DNA of 64,000 nt. Origin: Parelaphostrongylus tenuis. Its lineage: Eukaryota; Nematoda; Chromadorea; Rhabditida; Metastrongylidae. The translations under genes and the position numbers were made by a program. Shown in pieces: positions 55,329-64,000 of the stretch (position 1 is its first letter; each line of letters starts with the position of its first letter). Under the pieces are notes generated by a model. It saw only the letters and a list, made by a program, of their open reading frames with translations, had not been told where the DNA came from and did no database searches. The DNA lies in assembly GCA_019055375.1 (NCBI GenBank), contig JAHQIW010000266.1, positions 124,001-188,000 on the forward strand, read 5' to 3'.

Positions 55329-55845
55329 TGATTGCATAGGTATAGTGAAGATCTGCATAGTGCAAGTATCTTTAAAACAAGAACTAAATTACGCAAAATT
55401 TTTGAGCGCAGCTTAAGCCATAGAGATTTTTGAGCTTTTGGTATCTTTGAATTAATACTATCGGTATAATGTTGACCATCCATTAATTTGGCCAGTAACA
55501 ATATGAAGGTGTTATCAATTCAAAGAACCAAAAGCACAAAATATCTCTATGGATCCTAATCTCATTTTAGCAATCTCATTTTAGAGCGCATATTTTTGAA
55601 GATTAGGGAAAACTAGAAGAGCTCTTTTATGTCAAGTCACCTGAGCGGTTGACAATCACCTAGCTTAGTGTAGTCACATATGATTTAATCACTTATCAAT
55701 AGTGACCTGAAATTTCTTGAAACATAAGCAGTATCGGTTTTCCGATTTTTTATAAATGAATGGGTGCAAGTGAACACCACTGCATGATTGTAAATATTTC
55801 GTAAATGTTGTTACCATAGATGTCTTCTGACCTCATTAATTTTAT

Positions 55846-56692
55846 TTATGGGTTCTAGTTGGTTATGACAGAACAAATGAAAGCCGATCTCATTAGCTAA
55901 AAAGAAACTTTTCATAGGAGTGTTGATAATCATTTGAAAGCTTTGACGTCTAGATACCTGGCTACAGCTCCACGTCGTCGGTTCTTGGAGAAGTTTTTTT
56001 TGACGTTGCTGCAGAAGAAGATTTTTGCTTTGCAGACACGCATATTTAACACCGGACAGAGCTCTTTCTGGACTATTAGTAGTCATTCGCTAGCGTAATG
56101 GTAGCTGATTCCAGCGCTGTGCTTATATCCTGGAAAGGTCGATTCTTTGAAACGCAGTTAGTAAGTTGACTTGTTTTCTCACATACGCGAGCAAGGGTGC
56201 CTTTGGCCAGTTCACGTGCCGGTGCGCGAAGCGACCACTTGAACTATTGAGCGATACTTCTCTACGCCTTCATATGCCCGGAAAATCGATGAACATCGCG
56301 TCATCAAACGTGGCCATCGCACGCGCCGGAACGTTAAGTGGCCAAAGACTCACTTGCTCGCGTAGGTGTATTCAACTTATTTTACATGTTGCGAAGGAGA
56401 AAACCGGTCTTTCCAGGATATAAAAGAGCGTTGGAATTAGCTACCATTACACTACCGAATGATCACTAATAGTCCAAAGAAGGAGCTCTGTCCGGTGATG
56501 AATATGCACTTCTGCAGCGCCATATATCTTCTGAAGCAACGTCAAAAAAGGCTTTTTCGAAAACCAATGTAGGGCTTTAATCAAAAATCTAGGCTTTCGA
56601 ATGATTGCTAACACTCCCATGAAAAGTTCCTGTCCAGCGAATGAGATCGGTTTCCCATTCGTCCCCTCATAACCGAATGGAACTCAATTATG
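55846..56692. repeat. about 850-base foldback element
   Basis: Nearly the whole unit is one imperfect inverted repeat. Left words cttttcataggagtgttgat, gagctctttctggactatta, tatcctggaaaggtcgat and acgcgagcaagggtgcc recur in reverse order and complement on the right. The loop lies at about 56,250-56,300. Arms are roughly 400 bases and look about 80-85% alike by eye. The frames inside have no recognisable protein. Confidence 0.8.
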
Positions 56693-56941
56693 AACAACGA
56701 AACAGTTTCCAACGTCCTAAATTAATGCACAGATGGTTTATTCATTGATATAATACATGACAAGATCGTAGAAAATCTCCTTATAAACTATTCATTTTCA
56801 AAGCTTCTTGAGGATGGTACATCTCAAAAAGTGCTGGCTGTTTTGGCAATTTCGCCTTCCTTTGAGTCGTTTCGCCAAAATGAAGAGATAACACTGAGGA
56901 AGGCGAAATCGTTTGAAAATCAGCCATCGCTATTATAAGAG

Positions 56942-57352
56942 GTGTACCAACCTTGTGCAGGTTTCAAAAAAGGATCATTCATACGATTATCTCCATTATT
57001 CACGAAAGCTTTATTGGCAGTCGATCTTTCAAATCTCCTTTTGCCTCTATACTTGTACATTTTCGTTATCTTTATCTTTTTCATGATAACATCTTTTTTC
57101 TATGGAATCATTCGTCCTTCTTACGCTGTACGTTCGAATGAAAATTTTAATTGTTCGAAAGTAAATTGGGAGATGATAAGAGACATGACGTTTGCTGCTA
57201 ACATTAGATATTTGTCGCGCTTTCCATTAGCATGTGAAGATACTGAATTTGAACACATTTTAGTAGGAGACACGTTTGATGGATTGAATTATTTGAAGAA
57301 TCTGTTGCTTGAACATAAAAACGATCGTGGTTTGTTATCATCTGGTCACTGA
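56942..57352 (+). CDS. possible membrane-protein exon, unrecognised
   Basis: 136-codon open frame, long for AT-rich DNA. It shows a short basic N-part, one strong membrane segment (LPLYLYIFVIFIFFMITSFF), then a polar domain (CSKVNWEMIRDMTFAANIR, FEHILVGDTFDGLNYLKNL) to TGA. The layout would suit a type II membrane enzyme, but I recognise no family. A possible acceptor (TTGTGCAG) lies just inside the start. Confidence 0.35.
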   Translation: MYQPCAGFKKGSFIRLSPLFTKALLAVDLSNLLLPLYLYIFVIFIFFMITSFFYGIIRPSYAVRSNENFNCSKVNWEMIRDMTFAANIRYLSRFPLACEDTEFEHILVGDTFDGLNYLKNLLLEHKNDRGLLSSGH

Positions 57353-58921
57353 CAGGCAGTTAGCAAATGGAATTTGATGGAGAAGCGTCACTAAGTAGTA
57401 AAGTCTGTGCCGTATTCGAAAAATTTTAGAGCAACCTAAGGTAGCAAAAAAATACTTCATTCGCTAGCATAGTTAAACCTTTACAATATTAGTCTTAGTA
57501 GATATTTTACTAGTTATGGACTTGCATCAAATAGCCGCAGTTTACACGATGAAGATTTATCTCTAGGAACAGCTCAAAGAGTGTAAATCTCCTCAAAAAA
57601 ATTTTCATCTTTAGCTGTTACAGCATATTCCTAGCGATGCAAAAGAACAGATTGAGAGACTTGTCGACTTAATTTAATTCAGCACTGGGAATGCAGCTCT
57701 ATATGTTAAGTTTCGCTGGGCTTTGAGCTCACCATCATAAAAAAAATAATTTGAGATTCCCTTTTTTGGCAAACATTTTGATAATGATTATTTGGAGTGA
57801 AGAGCTAGAGGAGCTGCTAAAAAGACTATAACATTGAGGATCAACTGATCAAGAGAACACGTCACGTGATTTTACAAACATAAAAACAACTTGACACCTG
57901 AGAATACCGGTGTCATATTTCGTCAGAAAGAAAAATGATATCGTCTCGTCATGCTCATGCTTGTCGAAAGTGATAAATTGAGATAAAGAGCTTAAGCACG
58001 TTATTATCCGCTCCGCTTATGTTTTCAACCATAACAGTAGTTGACCTTATAAAAGAATCTTATCAGCTATTATTACAAATCGCAGTAAAAAGCCTGAAAA
58101 AAGCACTGCGCAACAAAATTCATGGAAGACATGAAGCTACTCAAATAAAAATCGTTTGGCTGAAACAAGCCAGCTTAATTCCTTTACTACAAAAATGAGT
58201 CGTACTCTGAAGAGAAGTGCAACGGAAAAAAGACTTTCCTCCTAGCCATCTTATCAAGAGGTATGAGTGCAGTTTCATACGGACGAACGGTTAGTTAGAA
58301 TTGGATCACATGACATTAATGGAAGCATGATAGAAGTTTTCATTAGTGTGTATACATGAACGCTTTCAAAACGCGCAATTAATGAAATGGTCGTAAAATT
58401 TTGGATCATGCCTCTTGATGCTCTTCTTGGATAATGGTTTGTGTCCCTAGCACATCGCCAACATTCTGTAAGCTGAATCCGACACGATGTCTTTCTACTT
58501 TTTCAGCGTTTGTTTTTACCATCATTCCTATAACTACCAGTGATTCTGTGGTCCAATAGCACTCAAATGGTCAATAAAAAGTGCGCGCATAAAACTAAGT
58601 CATTAGCTTAAAACGTCTGATGCAAGTAATCCTACCGACTATTCGAAGAAAAAATCCCTCTCTCTAATGGAAACCATCATGCTTAATTCTACACAGCAGT
58701 AATAGATCTATCCTTTTTTGAAAGAAGTATTTCGTAAGAAATTCATTTAGTTCAAGTGAAATGTAGTGGCAATAGAGTTGTACTGAGAACCGACTTTCTC
58801 TTGAAAGTTTCACTGCAAACGGTTTTTGGCGTAAAAGGCGGAAATTTTTTGAGTACTAGAATGTCAATCTAACAAGAAAATTCTGCTGAAATCCATGTAG
58901 CAACGAAGACCAGATCAAACT
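57353..58921. other. intergenic, nothing recognised
   Basis: AT-rich, short frames only. Confidence 0.55.
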
Positions 58922-59200
58922 GGAATAGCGCCCTTGGCGTCCATCAATCCTTGGAGGATGCATGATGCATTCAACTTCATTATGCATCGTTAGAGGCGAT
59001 TGAGTATACATCTGAATTTTCTGATGAGGTCGTGATCGAACGATGCATTAAGTCAGTGTTATTATTCTATTAAACAAGTCTGATGGTAGTTTGCCATAGC
59101 CTCAAGGGTGATAGGTTTTATGAGTCTTAAACGCGGGATTGAGCAATGAACACATGTGTTACACGGTACCTCTAACCACTGCGTGACACTCGCCTTACGA
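58922..59200 (-). repeat. SINE-1 copy, diverged
   Basis: Reverse copy: cttggcgtccatcaatcctt tail block to ctaaccactgcgtgacactc head. Confidence 0.6.
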
Positions 59201-59279
59201 GAATCAGATTAGTGAACAGTTTTTTTGGTAACTTTCTTGAAACGGGTAGAATGATTGGCAAGTTTATTATTTAGTTTTG

Positions 59280-59523
59280 TTAACGTACTGAGAATTGCAT
59301 GGACACTGTAGCGTCCATAGACGATGGGGCAGCTTCGAGTGATTCTAAACTTCTTATTTTCAATTCTTCCCTTTCAAAAACTAAATGACAAAATGATAGT
59401 CTCAAAAAATCAGCGATTTCATGCCGTTCGGGTTCCACGGAAAATATCGGCTGGTGCTGGTACTTATACATACTGAGCTTCATTCGCACAATTTGATCGA
59501 CAATGCGGACTTTGATAATCAGT
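59280..59523 (-). CDS. possible terminal exon with poly(A) signal
   Basis: Minus-strand frame of 80 codons to TAA, with AATAAA only 12 bases past the stop (59263-59268), a good nematode 3' end. Residues include MKLSMYKYQHQPIFSVEPER, HEIADFLRLSFCHLVFE and a Ser-rich end (APSSMDATVSMQFSVR). The in-frame acceptor at 59524-59528 (GAATTTAG) lies in a MITE-B end. No family recognised; upstream exons would lie above 59.6 kb and were not found. Confidence 0.42.
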
Positions 59524-59612
59524 CTAAATTCTTTCTATTTTGACTGCCACTTGCAGTGCTATGATCTTATAGTATACATTGTCCAAGATGTGGAGTACTG
59601 TGCAAAAAAACT
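59503..59612. repeat. MITE-B end fragment
   Basis: gataatcagtctaaattctt, then tgactgccacttgcagtgct and tgtggagtactgtgcaaaaa: one arm of MITE-B, same words as at 4089-4180. It abuts the candidate exon at 59280-59523. Confidence 0.65.
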
Positions 59613-61546
59613 TTCTCAAAAAAATGGAGCGAAAGTCGTAGAAAATTGTGATAAACAACGACAAGAAAATTTACTATTTTACAGATTTGTAACTGATTCT
59701 CTCTTATAAAATTATATAGCACAGCAAGAATCCTTGATAGTTCAGCGCGTTTCCAAATTGTGACTGAAACGGTTGTATCTATCGATGATTGAAACTTATG
59801 AAGGATATAGACTAAGATCGACGTTGACTGATCTCTGTATAATCAACATCTATTCAATTCCAAATGTAAATTTAGAGATCTCGGAGCAATGTGAAGGATG
59901 GTTTGTTTAAAGCAAGGGATCAAATTAACAAGCGCATGTCTCTCAGGGCACTTCAAACAACGTGCACTCCGATTTAAAACTTGTAAATGTGATACCCGAC
60001 ACTGATGAAACGCCTTGAAATTAAGAGAAAATAGTCAAAAATGAGCTGTATTAGATCAAGTGCAGCTTTTATGTGAAATTTGTCATTATAGATAAAGTGC
60101 CGGTTTTTGTTTGCACAGCATTTCATCCTTGAAAGAATTATGTATGCGCAGCTTTTTAAACCTATTAAGACTGTTAGACAATTCATATGATCGTATTAAA
60201 CTTTAATGTTGACAGAGCTACGTCTGCCAACGTCATGCCCTTCCTTATGCTCAATTAAGCTCGGAAAAGTTCACCATCAACGACGGACAAAACTATGATA
60301 GTGTGCAGAAAACGAGTCGAAAGTATATCAAGATGTGTAAGATTCGTAGGAATAAATCATCGGAGCATCTAAGTGATAGTAGTGTGCGGATGTGCATTTG
60401 TTCGGTTGTTTAACGATGAAATTTATTTCACGTATGATCTGTTTTCACATAATGCATCAATCCTAATAGTTTTTCATTCGTTTCGATGTCTCGTGCTCGC
60501 ATTGAACGAAATCTTTCGGATTTACACTTTCGGTTTTTACCTGAAAATTTTGTGTTCTTCGTGCAGATCTCTGTATGCTGACTGAGTTATTCTTGACGGT
60601 ATCTAAGTATAAGTATCCTGAAACGTTTTCAGACCTTTCATAGAGAGTCGCCTGTTTGTGTAGATTGAAAGATTTTCCAGACAAGAGCTATCACAATCTT
60701 CATAGCTAAAAATTTTGGAAGACTCGTTAGCTCAGGGCAGCATCAAACATAAAACCATGTGCATTTTGGGAAACACCGCTGAATATTGCTTTGCACATAT
60801 CCTGTTAGAACTTAATGTTTCTCTAAGATGATATACCTGTACTTTTTTCCCAGAGTTCAGCTGATGAAGAATCTCGTTTTTTCACAAAGATCCATGATAG
60901 ACTCCATGAGCAAACATGTGTTGGCACTGGTGCAACAGAGTGTGATTCATTTTCTATGACAAGGTTTTTGTTACGATAATGGTCGGTCCTAGCATTTACT
61001 TGTAGCTAGACACATGTTCGCAAAGACACGTCGAATTTCTTCCCATCTAACTAACCACAAAAAGAATATAGCTCCTCACACACTGCAGGTCGACTTCCAA
61101 AAACACCACATGGCTAAGATAAACAGGAAAACCCCTGAGAAGTCATCTTAGACGCATGGCTTATTTCCAAAGATCATGAAGATTCACGCGAGCTGTAGGC
61201 TGTAGACAAGATTTCATTCCATACAACCTCGAACTGTGTTTCAAATTTTCCTCCAGTACATACTTCGCAAAAAAGTCGTTCTCACAGCGTAACACATAAT
61301 ATATTAGGATACTAAGGGAAAATCTATCACTAAAAAAGGACAACGGTGAAAGCTTTGGGCAAGCAAAAATAGCCTCAATGACCAGCGTGACCTCACGTAT
61401 AAGCGTGGTATCAAGCTTAGATTGATTATATTTCAAACTGTAGTTTTTTTGAACAAAGCTTGCGCACATAATTCAAGCAGGGAATAAGCGCTCAGTGCGA
61501 TATGCTGCTCAAGATGATACTGTGATGACCAAACATCCATTCCTAC
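59613..61546. other. intergenic or intronic, nothing recognised
   Basis: If the candidate exon at 59.3 kb is real, this would be its upstream intron space. I found no splice-bounded minus-strand exon that fits its phase. Confidence 0.45.
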
Positions 61547-61655
61547 TGCGTATGCATTCAGTCACCTCAGACAAAGTTGAAAATTGAAAACGAATGCATA
61601 GAGTATCCCCAGAAAATGATCAAGGCTGAATACTTTATCCTTCATCTTTTTAAAA
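61547..61655 (+). repeat. SINE-1 tail fragment
   Basis: tgcattcagtcacctcagac, then cgaatgcatagagtatcccc and gatcaaggctgaatacttta: tail half only, 140 bases before a full copy in the same orientation. Confidence 0.55.
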
Positions 61656-61792
61656 CTTGCACGAAAGTGGTATTTTCCTGTCTGAAATCAATGGCTATTG
61701 TTTCGGTAGTTTTGTCTCTCTTAGAGGCTAAACGTGATGCATTATATTATATCTAATCATCCAAATTAATAGTTAGTACAATCATTGAGTTA

Positions 61793-62098
61793 AACGCATG
61801 TGGCTCAGTGGTTAGAGGTGCTCTGCTTCGCACACGAGACCAATGGTTCGATCTTGCGCTCGTGGCTCATCATACTTTCCATCCCTCTGGGATCGGTAAA
61901 TTGGTACCAGGACTGCTCTCAGACTTGTCTGGGAGAATAAGCATCACTTACTCGGTACAGCGGAAGGCCACCGCGAGTCACTGTAAGGCCAGATTTACAT
62001 TCATCACCTAAAAAACGAAGTTTAATATTGAAGTCGAATGCATGGCGCATCCCTTAGGGATTGATAAACGCGGAGAGCTTCATCCTTTGTCCTTTTAT
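61793..62098 (+). repeat. SINE-1 copy
   Basis: Full-length, slightly diverged: gtggctcagtggttagaggt head, ggttcgatctt B box, tail ttgataaacgcggagagctt then catcctttgtcctt. Confidence 0.78.
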
Positions 62099-63829
62099 AT
62101 TTGATAAATATCCAGTGCAGAATAGTTGAAAAGTTTATCTAGTCTATCCTACTTTCATGGAAGAGGTCACTGGTGTGCTGCAAGGGAGGAAAAGAGAATA
62201 GTTCGACAAATAATCATCTCAACTCACAACGAAAAGACAGCCACTGACGTCAAGTTGAAAAGGAGGAGTAGACCACACAATGAAAACAACGTTGTTTCAA
62301 GCCCACACAGGAAGATATATTTGATACTAGCCATTCTAACAAATTAAGCAATAGCTGCTTCTTAAGGGTTACGGATAACAGTGACCAGTGAAGCTATGTA
62401 AGAATTATGGAGATTCCACAACACAAAGTGCACCATTTGGTGAACTGCTTGTATGATTGTCTATGTACGACTGAGTATTGCGTGATATGCCCCACTGGTG
62501 GAGACCACTTGGGTTCAGGCACAAATTCCAGATCTCTCACAAGACATCTACTAAAGATAAGAGGAGCTTGGAGACCACTTCTTGGGTCTTCATCAAAGAA
62601 CACATGTGTGAGTCACAGTACCCTCTAGCATTCGATTACTTTAATATTCTACTCTACTCTACTGTCTTGCTTGAGAATTTTGTCTTCTACACAAAAGTCG
62701 TGGAATACTGGTTGAGAACGTCTCGCTGCAACTCGGAGGGTAGCCAAGCTCGGGTGATTGATCCGTGCGACATTCGTTGTTGAGTTTCCGGGGACTGTTG
62801 GCAAGATGTGGGGTCGAATCCGCGTCGAGTGGCGCTAAGGATTACTAGTCACTCGGACACTGCCTTCAGACTTCTTGCTACATGTACGAAGTTTAATAAA
62901 GACTGATTGAATTTCTGAATGCATAACAATCCTTCTTCATTGTTAGTAGCAGTAACATCACTAATTTGGTCCGTTTTCCTCACGCAGTCGCAGTCATAGT
63001 GGTTGCTTGCTTCAAATATGATGAAGTAATCAAGGTCCAATCCGCAATTCTGAAATCGTTACCTACGCATGCATATTGTTGACGTCATCCACAAACATGT
63101 TCGATCATCTTTTGTTCGTCCAAAAAAACGTTTGTACTCTCTCAAAATCCATTCTCCAGTTGTTTTCGTACATAAGCCATCTGCTCTTCTTATAATGTGA
63201 CCGGACCCTCTGCTTGTGTCTTGTGTATTTGTCTGTCTCCCAAATGTGAACTAGGATATTTAAGATCTGAACTGTACATTTCGCCTTGACATTATAATTT
63301 CCGGTCAAATATCGACTTTGTTCAGGTACTTCTTTACTACCTTACCTATCTGCTAGAGAACAGGCGGTAGGGGACTACTGAATCGAAAAGGTGAGTTTTT
63401 CGGTACGTTAGTGGTCAATAGCTTTTTCGAGCAAGCGTTCATATGGCCCATTCTGTCTTTTTTCTAGTTCTTTTTCATGCGATTTTTTATGTTTATTGCA
63501 AGTCTGTGGTAAATGTACAAGTGGTCTCCATAGTCGCAAACTATCCAACTCGATCTGACCGCCTTCTCACCGTACGACCTTTGTGGAGTTGATCTTCTTG
63601 CGCTTTATGAACAGGTCGATCTTCTTCTCAATTTTAAGCCCATATAACATTGTTTATGCTTTCCGGTAGGTTTTCAAAAAATAACTTCAACAGGACGGAG
63701 AATTGGAATGCTAATAGTTATAGTAGCAGTAATGGTAGCTAGTTCGATAGATAGCATTTTGCCACCTTTACATCTTTAGAGCCTTGAAGTACGCTTATTA
63801 TTTGCGCCTTACGTACGACTATTCTAATC
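62099..63829. other. intergenic, nothing recognised
   Basis: A moderately GC-rich patch at 62,690-62,850 (ctcgctgcaactcggagggt, then gtcgaatccgcgtcgagtgg) looks like an unclassified repeat. No gene seen. Confidence 0.45.
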
Positions 63830-64000
63830 ACGACTTATTACAACTACTACTGACCTTGATTTGCATAAATTAGACAAGTCCTTGGCACACTAAGGATCTC
63901 TCGGGCTGCTCCAGTCCCCTACCTATAGTAGGCGAAAACGAACGATTTACACGTGCCGTCAATTGAATTAAATCATAGATCGGCAGTGTTGTGCACTCGA
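63830..64000 (+). repeat. MITE-A fragment, cut by window end
   Basis: cccctacctatagtaggcg, gatttacacgtgccgtcaat and gatcggcagtgtt match the inner end of the copies at 7.2 and 7.5 kb. The window stops inside it. Confidence 0.45.

Overview
This is eukaryotic DNA: AT-rich, with short exons bounded by GT..AG introns, TTTTCAG/TTTTTAG acceptors, and two genes whose start codons sit 7-8 bases behind a T-run plus AG, the layout of a nematode spliced-leader trans-splice site. Exon sequences, the decayed mariner and RTE transposons, and dispersed tRNA-headed repeats point to a clade V parasitic nematode, most likely a hookworm or close strongylid. The species assignment is inference. There is no bacterial gene cluster, CRISPR array or phage.

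Layout. 1-4,998 is repeats, including a cluster of tRNA-like inverted repeats at 2.55-4.44 kb. 4,999-12,104 (minus) holds a two-pore-domain (K2P/TWK) potassium channel in 12 exons, which I rebuilt exon by exon with matching phases. It carries one apparent 1-base deletion near 11,730. 12.1-27.2 kb is intergenic: an RTE fragment, MITEs, mariner remnants, a (CA)n tract and a SINE. 27,244-39,967 (minus) holds an apparently intact aquaglyceroporin in 9 exons (296 residues). Its introns contain most of one degenerate RTE retrotransposon, three mariner remnants, a SINE and a foldback element. 40-64 kb has no gene I can name. It holds SINEs, MITEs, a roughly 850-bp foldback element, two strong palindromes and several candidate exons on either strand.

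How the genes relate. The channel and the aquaporin are both minus-strand membrane transport genes, but they lie about 15 kb apart with separate trans-splice-type 5' ends. Nothing suggests an operon or shared pathway. The coding fraction is small (about 2.4 kb of recognised exons in 64 kb); most structure comes from transposons.

Limits. All homology calls are by eye from motifs. Repeat boundaries are approximate (tens of bases). I found no convincing novel multi-gene system. The items most worth a second look are the channel frameshift, the inverted mariner derivatives, the long foldback, the tRNA-like inverted repeats, and an orphan terminal exon at 59.3 kb whose splice acceptor seems to come from a repeat end.
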